Of a DNA stretch of 64,000 bases, positions 50,755 through 60,235 are shown piece by piece. The DNA comes from Bacillus sp. ISL-34. Lineage in GTDB: Bacteria > Bacillota > Bacilli > Bacillales > DSM-1321. The notes beneath the pieces are model-generated. The model was not told where the DNA came from and searched no databases. It saw only the letters and a list, made by a program, of their open reading frames with translations. The stretch lies in contig NZ_JAGGQJ010000008.1 of assembly GCF_018613325.1 (NCBI RefSeq), positions 124,001-188,000 of the forward strand. The letters are read 5' to 3'. Position 1 is the stretch's first letter, and every line of letters begins with the position of its first letter. Position numbers and translations under genes: made by a program.

Positions 50755-52428
50755 TTAAATCTCAATGATGATTGGAAGGATCATTGGTTTTTTCTTAGTT
50801 TGAGTAAAGAGATATTGCCCCAGTTCCTTCTTTATGGTTTGTTTGATGATGTTCCACCGGTATATTTTTTCACTTTGTAAGTCGTTGACCGTTTTTGTGA
50901 CAAGACGATTCACATGTTTAAGGAGGTCCTCGGAATTTTGAACATATACAAATCCACGGGAAATGGTATCAGGTCCTGATACTATTTTTCGTTCCGTCTT
51001 GCTTAGTGTTATGACGATTACGAGCATTCCATCTTCGGAAAGCTGCTTACGGTCCCGCAGTACGATTTCTCCAACATCCCCAACGCCAACACCGTCAACA
51101 AAGGTATTGCCGGCAGCCACCTTTCTCGTTTGACGGGCAACGGAGTTTTCAATATCCACTACATCGCCATTACTGATAATGAAAGTATTGCCCTTTTCCA
51201 CCCCAACAGACTCAGCTAGTAATCGATGCTGGTGCAACATCCGATACTCACCGTGAATGGGTATGAAATACTTGGGTTTCATCAGGGTAAGCATGAGCTT
51301 CAACTCTTCCTGATAGGCATGTCCGGAAACATGCATGCCCGTTACTGTCCCAGAACCGTAAATGACTTTGGCCCCCAGTTGAAACAGGTTGTCGATGATA
51401 CGTGAAACATCCCGTTCATTTCCGGGTATTGGGGTGGAGGCAAGAATCACTGTATCATCAGGCAATATGCTCATATCCCGATAATTCGAACTGGAAAGGC
51501 GAGAAAGGGCAGCAAACGGCTCTCCTTGACTTCCTGTACATAAAACCGCGACCCTTTCAGGAGCATAGCTATCGACTTCATGCGGTTGGATAAGCATCCC
51601 ATCTGGAACCTCGAGGTAGCCGCGTTCAATGGCAACGGAAACGACGTTCACCATGCTGCGTCCAACTAGGGCGAGTTTCCGGTTTGTCTTATGTGCAGCG
51701 TTCACAACTTGTTGAACGCGATTGACATTTGAAGCGAAGGTCGAAAGAATGACTTTCTGTTTTGCCTGCATGAATGCCTCTTCAATATGGCTGCCAACGA
51801 GATGCTCCGAGGGACTGGAGCCGGGACGTTCAGCGTTCGTGCTTTCCGATAATAAAACCAAAACACCTTCACTCCCGATTTTGGCCATTTTATGAATATC
51901 GGGATACTGATCATTCATGGGAGTCAAGTCAAACTTAAAGTCCCCTGTATGAACGACCGTGCCTTCTGGCGTATGCATGGTGACTCCAAGGCAATCGGGT
52001 ATACTATGATTCGTCTTGAAAAAGTCCAGAACCATCTCCCCGAATTCCAATTTTGAATCCGAGTCGATCTGGATCAACTTCGTATCACCCAAAAGGTTAT
52101 GTTCTTTTAATTTCAATTCAATCAACCCAAGTGTTAAACGTGTGGCATAAATGGGTACATTCAATTTTTTTAAGAAATAGGGGATACCGCCAATATGATC
52201 TTCATGCCCATGAGTAACAATCAAAGCCCGAATCTTCTCCTTATTCTCCTGGAGAAAAGAAATATCAGGAATGATTAAATCGACTCCTAATAAGCTTTCA
52301 TCAGGAAACTTGGCACCACAGTCAATAATGACAATATCGTTCGAATATTGAACCACATACATGTTTTTACCGATTTCATTCACTCCGCCCAGAGCCAGTA
52401 TGGACAAAGCATTCTCTTTTACACTCAA
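50755..52428 (-). CDS. Ribonuclease J family protein
   Basis: A 557-residue metallo-beta-lactamase/beta-CASP RNase of mRNA decay and processing. The zinc-site motif THGHEDHIGGIPYFL is near residue 72, HTGDFKFDLTPM near 162, the beta-CASP segments STNAERPGSSPSEHLVG, FASNVNRVQQVV, GRSMVNVVSVA and FIPIHGEYRMLHQH follow, and the C-terminal dimerisation domain ends KKKPMILPIIIEI. Length and domains fit RNase J1/J2. The sequence departs from J1 at several places (IIDCGAKFPDESLLGVDLII), so it is probably an extra paralogue rather than the housekeeping J1. TTG 52428 follows AGGGAGG by nine bases. It is monocistronic. Confidence 0.9.
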   Translation of the reverse strand: MSVKENALSILALGGVNEIGKNMYVVQYSNDIVIIDCGAKFPDESLLGVDLIIPDISFLQENKEKIRALIVTHGHEDHIGGIPYFLKKLNVPIYATRLTLGLIELKLKEHNLLGDTKLIQIDSDSKLEFGEMVLDFFKTNHSIPDCLGVTMHTPEGTVVHTGDFKFDLTPMNDQYPDIHKMAKIGSEGVLVLLSESTNAERPGSSPSEHLVGSHIEEAFMQAKQKVILSTFASNVNRVQQVVNAAHKTNRKLALVGRSMVNVVSVAIERGYLEVPDGMLIQPHEVDSYAPERVAVLCTGSQGEPFAALSRLSSSNYRDMSILPDDTVILASTPIPGNERDVSRIIDNLFQLGAKVIYGSGTVTGMHVSGHAYQEELKLMLTLMKPKYFIPIHGEYRMLHQHRLLAESVGVEKGNTFIISNGDVVDIENSVARQTRKVAAGNTFVDGVGVGDVGEIVLRDRKQLSEDGMLVIVITLSKTERKIVSGPDTISRGFVYVQNSEDLLKHVNRLVTKTVNDLQSEKIYRWNIIKQTIKKELGQYLFTQTKKKPMILPIIIEI

Positions 52429-52524
52429 GTAGGTAGACCTCCCTTTATTATGATAAAGATAGTGTTTCCTTAGGTCCCTTTTATAAAACCAACTCTTTTA
52501 TAAAATTAGGGCATTCAAATAGCC

Positions 52525-52556
52525 ATAAAAAAACACCTACCGTTTTCGGTAGGTGC
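52525..52556 (-). terminator. Terminator of the TetR gene at 52572
   Basis: Leftward CACCTACCG-aaaa-CGGTAGGTG followed by seven T. Confidence 0.88.
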
Positions 52557-52571
52557 GAGTGTCTTCAATCT

Positions 52572-53471
52572 TCATCGGCTCAAGCAAGAGTTGATGCTTT
52601 CTTCAAAAGACTCAATGTATGCTTGGACCTGCGCTGCAAATTGAGTCTTCAAAGTGAGAAGCAAACTTTCTATCAAGAATTTTCGCGGTTTGTCGGACTG
52701 CATCAGCTCATCTTGGATAAAGTCGACCAATTCAATGGCTCTTGTTCGATCTTCATCGCAAGGAAAGGCTTTGTTTATCGCTTTTTTTAATTCCGTCGTG
52801 GAATGAAGCAAATCATTATGGCAAGGATCAAGTTGGTTTGTAAAGTTTGGAAACCACGTATCCATTAGTTCAGGATCAATGATCTGTTCCCCGCTTTCAG
52901 CCACTTCATCGACTATATGGACAATGCGGTTCATACAATAGCGGATAATTTGTATGTCTGGTGTACCGGCGGCATTAGCACGATAACTAAAATGATTCAT
53001 GTGGGTCATCATCGAATGAAAGATAATGACGCTATCTAAAAGATAGGGGTTTTTGCTTTCCCCGAATATATCGAGAAAACGGGTATACATCCAGCGTAAG
53101 CTCAACAATAGCGTCTTATTGATGAATTGTTTTAATTCTTCATCGTTGGAAACACGGACTTCTTCGATCAGGATGAGCAATTTGCTTTGCTTGTTCACCA
53201 TCATCTGCAATTCGAGCTGCTGGATGAAAATTTCAATATCGGCGGAATCTTGACCAATCAACAGTTTTTCCCGGGCATGGCGAATCTTTGTATAGAAGGA
53301 ACGGAAAATGGCTATAAATAATTCACCCTTCGAAGGGAAATAATTATAAAATGTACCTTTTGAAATACCGCTGCCGTCTAAAATGTCCTGAATGGACGTG
53401 GCTTGGTAACCCTTGTCAATAAACAGCTTATGAGCCGTATCGATGACATTCTGCCTTCGATTATTCATCAT
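52572..53471 (-). CDS. TetR/AcrR-family transcriptional regulator of the DHA2 pump
   Basis: A 299-residue, unusually long TetR-family protein. Residues 5-50 contain the helix-turn-helix (NVIDTAHKLFIDKGYQATSI then GSGISKGTFYNYFPSKGELF). The helical ligand domain is followed by about 90 extra residues at the C-terminus (after PELMDTWFPNF) that are also helical. It is divergent from an EmrB/QacA-type efflux gene across a 200-base intergenic region and very probably represses it. GGTGATATG lies at the start; ATG 53468 is an equally good initiation codon. Confidence 0.9.
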   Translation of the reverse strand: MMNNRRQNVIDTAHKLFIDKGYQATSIQDILDGSGISKGTFYNYFPSKGELFIAIFRSFYTKIRHAREKLLIGQDSADIEIFIQQLELQMMVNKQSKLLILIEEVRVSNDEELKQFINKTLLLSLRWMYTRFLDIFGESKNPYLLDSVIIFHSMMTHMNHFSYRANAAGTPDIQIIRYCMNRIVHIVDEVAESGEQIIDPELMDTWFPNFTNQLDPCHNDLLHSTTELKKAINKAFPCDEDRTRAIELVDFIQDELMQSDKPRKFLIESLLLTLKTQFAAQVQAYIESFEESINSCLSR

Positions 53472-53668
53472 ATCACCTAATTTTCATTATACTGCTTGTA
53501 TAAATGTAATCGTACTCTATTTTTCATCACAGCACAAACCCTTATTTAAACCAGTAAATTTTTATTGCAAAAAATGAACTGGGGGTATATTATTGATTTT
53601 GTAAGTTTGGAATATACCACTCGTCTAATTAAATGAACCAATAGTTTGAATGGAGGAATAGATAAAAA

Positions 53669-55174
53669 GTGAGTACTGCACAAACAAATGAAAAAAAGGG
53701 TTCGTATGGCATTTTGGCCATACTGATGGTCGGGGCGTTTATAGCGATACTGAATTCAACCCTTTTAAATATTGCACTGCCATCAATCAAAACAGACCTG
53801 GGAATCGAGACTTCCACAGTTCAATGGCTGACAACGGGCTATATGCTTGTGAACGGAATCATGATTCCGACAACAGCCTTCTTAATAAGAAAATACTCTG
53901 TACGTAATCTGTTCCTGACAGCCATGCTGCTATTCTCAATCGGAACGATCGTTGCAGGTGTAGCGCATACATTCCCGCTATTATTGAGCGCACGTATGGT
54001 TCAGGCTGCAGGTTCTGCAATCATGATGCCGTTATTAATGAACGTGCTTTTAACTGCATTCCCTGTTGAAAAACGGGGCTCGGCAATGGGATTATTCGGT
54101 TTGGTCATGATGTTTGCCCCTGCAATCGGGCCGACGCTTTCAGGCTGGATCATCGAACATTATGATTGGAGAATGCTATTCCACTTCATCACTCCGCTTG
54201 CTTTACTAGTGCTTATTCTCGGCTTCTTTAAACTTAAAGACAAAAAGGAAAAAGTCGATATTAAAATTGATAAATTATCGGTCATTCTTTCAAGCTTAGG
54301 CTTTGGCGGCTTGCTTTATGGATTCAGTTCGGCAGGCAGCAAGGGGTGGGATAGCCCTTGGGTATATGGAACATTGATTGTCGGTGCCATTTCCCTGATC
54401 CTTTTCATTACACGCCAGCTGAAAATGGAAACACCGATGCTTGAATTCAAGATCTTCAAACATCCGATGTTCGCCTTATCTGCAACGATTTCAATCGTGT
54501 TGAATATGGCCATGTTCTCGGCGATGATCTTAATGCCGATGTATACACAAACGGTCCGTGGCATTTCACCATTCGATTCAGGATTGCTGATGCTGCCCGG
54601 TGCACTATTGATGGCCCTCATGTCACCGATTACCGGTAAGCTCTTCGATAAATTCGGTGCGCGCGTACTTGCTTCAACCGGTTTGTTTATTACTGTGGTG
54701 ACGACGTATTTCTTTAGTAAATTAACAATGGATACTTCTTATACACATATTGTGATCCTGTATTCCGTCCGTTTATTCGGTTTGTCCATGGCCATGATGC
54801 CGATCATGACAAATGGATTGAACTCGCTGCCAGCCCGTATGAACCCGCATGGTACAGCAATGAATAACACACTGAACCAAATCTCCGGTGCGATCGGAAC
54901 CGCATTGCTTGTTACAGTCATGTCAAACCATGCAGCATCTTCCGGAGAAACTTTAATGACTAAAGCAATGAGCAAACTAACAAGCCAGCCCACTGCTGAA
55001 ATGATGGAACAAATGCAGGCCCAAATCGGAATGCAGGCGATGCTCGATGGAATAAACTTCTCCTTCTTTGTATCCACATTCATTGCTGCTGTGGCACTGA
55101 TTCTGACATTATTCATTAAGCGCGCATGGCCAGCTGAAGAAAAACCAGCTATGAAAAAAGACCAAACCGCTTAA
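53669..55174 (+). CDS. DHA2-family (EmrB/QacA-type) multidrug efflux MFS transporter
   Basis: A 501-residue, 14-helix proton-coupled exporter. It starts with MVGAFIAILNSTLLNIALPS (helix 1, typical of EmrB), followed by VQWLTTGYMLVNGIMIPTTA, RMVQAAGSAIMMPLLMNVLL (motif B) and GLVMMFAPAIGPTLSGWIIE, which is motif C of antiporters. It resembles LmrB/MdrP-like proteins conferring resistance to lincosamides or other drugs, but the substrate cannot be told. GTG 53669 has GGAGG 12 bases upstream. The divergent TetR gene likely controls it. A strong terminator follows. Confidence 0.92.
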   Translation: MSTAQTNEKKGSYGILAILMVGAFIAILNSTLLNIALPSIKTDLGIETSTVQWLTTGYMLVNGIMIPTTAFLIRKYSVRNLFLTAMLLFSIGTIVAGVAHTFPLLLSARMVQAAGSAIMMPLLMNVLLTAFPVEKRGSAMGLFGLVMMFAPAIGPTLSGWIIEHYDWRMLFHFITPLALLVLILGFFKLKDKKEKVDIKIDKLSVILSSLGFGGLLYGFSSAGSKGWDSPWVYGTLIVGAISLILFITRQLKMETPMLEFKIFKHPMFALSATISIVLNMAMFSAMILMPMYTQTVRGISPFDSGLLMLPGALLMALMSPITGKLFDKFGARVLASTGLFITVVTTYFFSKLTMDTSYTHIVILYSVRLFGLSMAMMPIMTNGLNSLPARMNPHGTAMNNTLNQISGAIGTALLVTVMSNHAASSGETLMTKAMSKLTSQPTAEMMEQMQAQIGMQAMLDGINFSFFVSTFIAAVALILTLFIKRAWPAEEKPAMKKDQTA

Positions 55175-55183
55175 ATGAAACAA

Positions 55184-55233
55184 TAAAAAGCCCTATGCCA
55201 CCTGAATCGTCAGGCAGCATAGGGCTTTTTTTT
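55184..55233 (+). terminator. Terminator of the DHA2 efflux gene
   Basis: AAAAAGCCCTATGC...GCATAGGGCTTTTT with an inner CCTGA/TCAGG stem and eight T. Confidence 0.93.
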
Positions 55234-55289
55234 ATAACTTCGGCCGATTTAGTTCGGTATAAGGGCCGGAACGGATTTGATTCAGGCTA

Positions 55290-55391
55290 AAGTGGAACAA
55301 TTCGACCTACGGCGGAATATTCCGACCCACGGAGGAAATAATTCGACCTACGGTGGAATAATTCGACCTACGACGGAATAATCCGACCTAT
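55290..55391 (+). repeat. AATAATTCGACCTACG tandem repeat, array B2
   Basis: About five units of 20-22 bases, (C/G)GTGGAATAATTCGACCTAC, between the efflux gene terminator and the YhgE-like gene end. Less diverged than array B1. Confidence 0.85.
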
Positions 55392-55426
55392 AACTTTTTT
55401 CGGTGATTTCATTTGTAAACAATATA

Positions 55427-55454
55427 AGCGCAGTGCAATTCGCTGCGCTTTTTT
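55427..55454 (+). terminator. Second rightward hairpin, terminator-like
   Basis: AGCGCAG-tgcaatt-CGCTGCGCT-type stem followed by six T, just before the end of the leftward YhgE-like gene. On the leftward strand the T run is missing, so it acts mainly on rightward read-through. Confidence 0.55.
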
Positions 55455-55458
55455 CACA

Positions 55459-57462
55459 TCAAGAAGTCACTTCTTCTGAGGTTACTTGTGCATGCTGGAT
55501 ATGGCTGGCTATCCAGCCAATGATCGCTGCAGAAACGAGATAGGCAAGTAAGATCCAAATCTGCGTCTGCAAGTTTTCCCAGCCGCCTAAGGAGATGACC
55601 TCTTGAAGTTCCTTTAATGAGTGGGCCATAGGTAAAAATTGACCGATTTTCGTCAATAATGACATGCCCAGTTCGCCTGGGAATGTTCCGCCGCACGTAG
55701 CCAATTGGAACACGAGAAGGGTCACGGCTGCAAATTTGCCGACAACTCCGAATACGGTCACCAACATAAGAATAAAAGTCATGAAGGTAAATGAAACGAT
55801 GATGCTTGATAGAATGAATACAGGGACACTTGCCACTTGTAAATGGAATCCAAGAAGGACCACTGCATCCACTAGAAGTGCCTGAATCAAGCCGATTACA
55901 TAAACAAGCATTAATTTATTCGTGAAATGAACGGTTCCGGTAACCTTAAGGTTCTGCCTGCGGCCAAGCGGCAATATATTGGAAGCCATGATGCCGCCTA
56001 CATAAAAGGCCAATGACAGAAAATAAGGGGCAATTCCGGTTCCATAGTTAGGAACTTGAGATAAATTGGATTGGACCAATTGCACGGGTTCAGAGAACAT
56101 CGAAGTGGTCGAATCGTCGTACTGAAGACTGGCCGTTTTATCCGCAGCTTCATTAAGCTTGGAGGATAACTTGTTTGAACCAGTTTCCAGCGAAGCAAGT
56201 CCGTCTTGTAGTTCCGTCGATCCACTGGCTAGCTTACTGCTTCCGCCAGCTAGCGAAACGATTCCGGCATTTAAAGTGGAGAAACCATTTGTCCATTCAG
56301 AGAAACCATTCGCGAATTTTTCAGATCCCTCGTTTAATTGCTTAGCACCCGAGGTAGCTTGAGCCATTTTATCACCAAAGGTATTCATCCCGGTTTGAAT
56401 GGTTTCTTGTCCATCAGCCACTTTAGCAGCACCGTCGCCCAATTGCCTTTGTCCGGCGTTTAAAGTGGTGGCTGCTTTGGATAAACCTTCTGATAGGGCA
56501 ACGACTTGCTTGAAGTCTTGATCCTTTATTGCATCAGGATGATTTTTCATATAGGCATCCAATTGTTTTTTTAGATTATTCGCTGTATCGGCAGCCTGTT
56601 CTTGCCCTTGCATCAACTTTGCATTTCCGGCTGACCAGTTCTCAACACCCTGACTTACTTCATTCATCCCATTTTCCAATGAGTGATGTCCATCCGATAG
56701 CTGCTTTATGCCGGTATACAAGTTCTGGGAACCTGATGTTAATCCTTTCGCACCATCGGCTAAGGCTTCTTGTCCATCCAAAAGCTTGGTGCTACCTGTT
56801 TACAGCTTCTGGGTGCCCTCATTCAAATTCTTAATGCCATCATTCAAATTCTTACTGCCGTTTTTCGCATCCGCCATTCCTCGATGAAGCTCTTCCGCTC
56901 CAGCCCCGGCATCCGCCAAGCCTTTAGAAACGTCCTGGAATTTCGAAAGGATGCCTTCAGAATAGACTTTCGTAATGCTTGCGTTGATTTTTGCAGTCAT
57001 CTTTTCAACAGCAGTTGAGCTGATCTGTGAGGCAACGAAGTTCTTACCTGGATTGACAGTATACAAAAGTTTAGCTCTTTCCGGTTTTTCATCCATTAAA
57101 GTCGTGACATTTTCCGAAAAATCCTCCGGGATCGTGACAACCATATAATAGGTACCTTCTTCAAGACCTGTATTAGCCTCCTTTGCCGTGACAAAGTGAA
57201 AGTCCAATTCCTTTTTCTTCTTCAATTGTATAACGAAATCATCTCCAGCCTCGACTGGCTTATCATCCATTTCCGAACCATTATCGAGATTGACCACTGC
57301 TACAGGGAGCTGGTCCAACTGCCCATAAGGGTTCCAATATCCTGCCAAGAAGAAACCTGAGTAAATCAATGGAACGACCAAAAGGAAAATCAAGGCGATT
57401 CTCCCGTGTTTATGTTTCCACATTGCTTTTATATCTTGAAATACAAGTTGTAAACCTTTCAT
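55459..57462 (-). pseudogene. YhgE/Pip-family membrane protein, interrupted by TAA
   Basis: The 667-codon frame encodes a YhgE/Pip protein. The N-terminal helix (FLLVVPLIYSGFFLAGYWNP) is followed by a large external region with repeated hydrophobic heptads of the LxxGxxxLxxG type (NGSKNLNDGIKNLNEGTQKL, LASGSTELQDGLASLETGSN), and five or six membrane helices occur near the C-terminus. A single TAA at 56800-56802 splits it in EGTQKL-stop-TGSTKLLDG; CAA to TAA would explain it, as both parts stay in frame. Such proteins relate to phage-receptor or ESX-associated export proteins, role unsettled. It is divergent from the LysR gene across a palindrome. Confidence 0.85.
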
Positions 57463-57529
57463 TATTTGAGCCTGCCCTTTCTAACTAAGAGATTATTTCA
57501 TCATAATGGCTTTTTTAGATACTGTATAA

Positions 57530-57547
57530 TACATAATTGATTATGTA
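57530..57547. promoter_or_regulatory. Palindromic LysR-type binding site
   Basis: TACATAAT-TG-ATTATGTA is a perfect palindrome in the intergenic region between the YhgE-like gene and the LysR gene, directly after a TATAAT (57525-57530). Its position suits autoregulation and control of the divergent gene. Confidence 0.65.
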
Positions 57548-57583
57548 ATAATAGATTTAAATCTATGTGAAAAGAGTGGGGAA

Positions 57584-58486
57584 ATGGAAATATTACAGCT
57601 GCAGTACTTTCAAACCGTAGCACGACTGGAACATATGACTAGGGCTGCGGAACAACTTCAAATAGCTCAGCCATCCCTCAGTAAAACCATATCCCGGCTT
57701 GAAGAGGATTTGGGAGTCGCACTGTTCGATAGGGAACACCGGAAAATCAAGCTCAATGCAGCCGGACGAATATTCTTGAATCGGGTCGAACGTGCTTTTG
57801 CGGAACTGAATGAAGGAAGGCGCGAAATAGCGGAATTAACAGATCAAGACCAAAGGAACATCACCTTGGCCGTTACCATTCCCAGGGTCCTGCCTGATTT
57901 ATTGGGTGCATTTTTATCTCAATACCCGGATGTCCGTTTTCAACAATTCCTAAAATCCGTATCATCCATGAAGCAGCTTCTAATTGAAGGAGAAATCGAT
58001 TATTGCATTTCTTCCGTTCCGATAGAAGGGCCAGACTTAAGGTGGGAACCGCTGATCACCGAAGAAATATACTTGATCGTGCCTCCCAATCACCGGCTGG
58101 CAGGCATGGAAAGCATTACACTCCAAGAAGTGAAAGATGAACCATTCATCAGTATGAACACAGGCTTCGGGTTCCGCAGCCTAACCGACCAATTTTGCCT
58201 CGAAGCGGGGTTCGTCCAGCACATTGCCTTCGAAGGAGATGAACCAGCTGTCATCTCGGACCTTGTCAGGAAAGGGTTGGGGGTCGCCTTCGTATCCGAA
58301 TTGACTTGGCTCCATCAAACCGGATCATTATCCCATAAAATCCGAATAACCGAACCTGCTTGTCAAAGAACAATAGGGCTAGGCTGGTCAGAAAAACGCT
58401 ACTTCACTCCAGTAGCCAAGCAATTTCGCTTATTTGTCATGGATTACTTCGCTGCCGCCAACTCCGCTAGGCCAAAGGACGAATAA
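57584..58486 (+). CDS. LysR-family transcriptional regulator
   Basis: A 300-residue regulator. The N-terminal winged helix-turn-helix is at residues 1-60 (LQYFQTVARLEHMTRAAEQL and AQPSLSKTISRLEEDLG), the substrate-binding domain at 90-295 (ITLAVTIPRVLPDLLGAFLS, YCISSVPIEGPDLRWEPLIT, LVRKGLGVAFVSELTWL). By position it controls the divergent YhgE-like gene and itself through the palindrome at 57530. The effector is unknown. The last codons run into the diverged ATTCGAC-type repeat at 58480. AGAGTGGGG precedes the ATG. Confidence 0.92.
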   Translation: MEILQLQYFQTVARLEHMTRAAEQLQIAQPSLSKTISRLEEDLGVALFDREHRKIKLNAAGRIFLNRVERAFAELNEGRREIAELTDQDQRNITLAVTIPRVLPDLLGAFLSQYPDVRFQQFLKSVSSMKQLLIEGEIDYCISSVPIEGPDLRWEPLITEEIYLIVPPNHRLAGMESITLQEVKDEPFISMNTGFGFRSLTDQFCLEAGFVQHIAFEGDEPAVISDLVRKGLGVAFVSELTWLHQTGSLSHKIRITEPACQRTIGLGWSEKRYFTPVAKQFRLFVMDYFAAANSARPKDE

Positions 58487-58592
58487 TGGGACGGAGGCCG
58501 AATTACCGGATATAGGTCGAATGTGAAGGCCGAAATAATCGGATGAAGACAGGATTAAATCGCCGTTGGGACGAATAAACGGGTGAAGGCAT
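58480..58592 (+). repeat. Diverged ATTCGAC/GAATAA-type repeat, array B3
   Basis: Irregular units such as GACGAATAATGGGACGGAGG, CCGAATTACCGGATATAGG, GGCCGAAATAATCGGATGAA and GGGACGAATAAACGGGTGAA recall arrays B1 and B2 in the opposite orientation. The array begins within the final codons of the LysR gene. Confidence 0.55.
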
Positions 58593-58693
58593 AAAAAGTA
58601 TAATTTAATTATAGTGAACATAGTATTTTAGGAGGTTTTTATTAAATAGATCGGGTTCAAAATGATGAATCAGATCCTGGGAGATGACCGGGG

Positions 58694-59383
58694 ATGGAAA
58701 TACGGGTTAATCAAATTGAGTTGAATGGACTCACGTTTCAATATCGGGAGAGCGGGGATGTTTCTGCACCGCCGCTTGTTGTTCTTCACGCTCTGGGGAA
58801 AAGTGCAGATTCATGGGATCAAGTGGCTGCAGCATTAGGAGAAAATTATCGTGTTTTAGCTTTAGATCAACGTGGCCATGGTGGGAGTGCGAGAACTAAT
58901 ACATACACTTTTGAATTGATGTGCGATGATTTGCTTCATTTTGCGGATGCGCTTAATTTGGGAAGGTTTTCGCTAATAGGGCATTCCATGGGGGGGACAG
59001 TTTCCTATCTATTCTCGCAAACTTTTCCTTCGAGGCTAGATAGGTTGATTGTCGAAGATACGCCTCCTCCTTTTTCGGATAAGCCAATGGAGGTTCCTTC
59101 CAAACCTTCTGTACCTCTGCCGTTTGATTGGCAGGTTGTGCCTTCGATTCTACAGCAGCTTAATGATCCCGAACCAGAATGGTGGGCGCGGCTTACCGAT
59201 ATTATGATGCCGACGCTTGTTATAGGGGGCGGGGCTAGCCATATTCCCCAATACAAATTGCAGGAAGTTTCCGAGCTTATTCCCAATTGCGAATTGGTGA
59301 CGATAGAGGATGCCGGACACTTTGTGCATGAAGATAATTTGCCAGCTTTCTTGTCTGCCGTAAAAAGGTTTCTTTTCAAATGA
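58694..59383 (+). CDS. Alpha/beta-fold hydrolase, 229 aa
   Basis: A short alpha/beta hydrolase. It has the oxyanion strand LVVLHALGKSADSWDQVAAA, DQRGHGGS, the nucleophile elbow GHSMGG (Ser near residue 99) and the catalytic His in DAGHFVHEDN (near 211). At 229 residues it is shorter than usual (about 260-280): the cap region between FPSRLDRLIVEDT and MPTLVIGGG is reduced, and the acid residue normally in the GGxxD loop is not obvious (GGGASHIPQYK), so activity may rely on another carboxylate. GGAGATGACCGGGG precedes the ATG. Confidence 0.85.
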   Translation: MEIRVNQIELNGLTFQYRESGDVSAPPLVVLHALGKSADSWDQVAAALGENYRVLALDQRGHGGSARTNTYTFELMCDDLLHFADALNLGRFSLIGHSMGGTVSYLFSQTFPSRLDRLIVEDTPPPFSDKPMEVPSKPSVPLPFDWQVVPSILQQLNDPEPEWWARLTDIMMPTLVIGGGASHIPQYKLQEVSELIPNCELVTIEDAGHFVHEDNLPAFLSAVKRFLFK

Positions 59384-59403
59384 CAGGCGCTTTAATACGA
59401 GAG

Positions 59404-59433
59404 GAGGGTTGCCGATGCAACCCTCTTATTTCT
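59404..59433 (+). terminator. Terminator of the small hydrolase gene
   Basis: GAGGGTTGC-cgat-GCAACCCTC followed by TTATTTCT. It lies 20 bases after the stop. Confidence 0.75.
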
Positions 59434-59436
59434 GCT

Positions 59437-60045
59437 TTAAAAAGTATGGTTTATTTTAAAGACGGCATTTACCGATTTATTATTAAGAATTTCCAGCAAC
59501 TGTTCAGCCATATAGTCAGCGCTATATTTAAAGCCAGTGTTGACCCATTCGATGATCATGCCTAATATCGCATATGCTTGGTAACTAGAGGCAAGTTCCA
59601 TATTGATTTTAGGGTTCGGCCGGTAATCTTCTAGGTCCTCCAATGGAAGTTTCTTTAACTCATTACAAATCCGTTCTAGTAATGTAGGCCATGCATTCGA
59701 CTTTAGGATGAGAGTATAAATGTTTGCATAGTTAGCTACATGTTCGAAGATTTTGATGACTGATGCCGTTAGCTCATTGATGGTGAAAGTTTCAACGTTC
59801 TTATAAGGTTCCCGGTAAGAAAGTATCAAATCGGCAATCACATCCTCCATGACCTCCTCGAGCAGTTCCTCTTTGTACTGATAGTGTTTATAAAATGTAC
59901 CCCGATTAAGGTCGGCGAGTTCTACAATGTCAGTAATCGATATCTCCCTGAAATCCTTATTTTGCATTAATGATATGAGGGATTCTTTCAAAGCCATTTT
60001 GGATTTCCTGATCCTTCTATCAATCCCAGTGTTATTATCAGTCAT
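59437..60045 (-). CDS. TetR/AcrR-family regulator with TetR_C-type effector domain
   Basis: A 202-residue regulator. The helix-turn-helix is at residues 8-55 (KSKMALKESLISLMQNKDFR, DIVELADLNRGTFYKHYQYK), typical of the subgroup associated with dihydroxyacetone-kinase-type and SDR genes; the C-terminal domain has a conserved LGMIIEWVNTGFKYSADYMA. It is divergent from an SDR gene whose expression it likely controls; TGTTCAT (60099) and ATGAACA (60183) are inverted candidates in the shared intergenic region. ATG 60045 is preceded by AAAGGGTG; a GTG nine bases earlier overlaps that site. Confidence 0.88.
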   Translation of the reverse strand: MTDNNTGIDRRIRKSKMALKESLISLMQNKDFREISITDIVELADLNRGTFYKHYQYKEELLEEVMEDVIADLILSYREPYKNVETFTINELTASVIKIFEHVANYANIYTLILKSNAWPTLLERICNELKKLPLEDLEDYRPNPKINMELASSYQAYAILGMIIEWVNTGFKYSADYMAEQLLEILNNKSVNAVFKINHTF

Positions 60046-60235
60046 TTTCTTCACCCTTTGTTCGTTAATGTACTTTTAATAAACAAAAGTAACCCTTCGT
60101 GTTCATTGTTCAACATCGAAGTCATCATTTGCTGATTGTATAAGCCTACTGAAACTAATTATACTATAAAGGAAGGTAGTTAATGAACATCTGTACAATA
60201 AGTATCGCTTCACTAGAATGAATGGGGGAGTTCAA

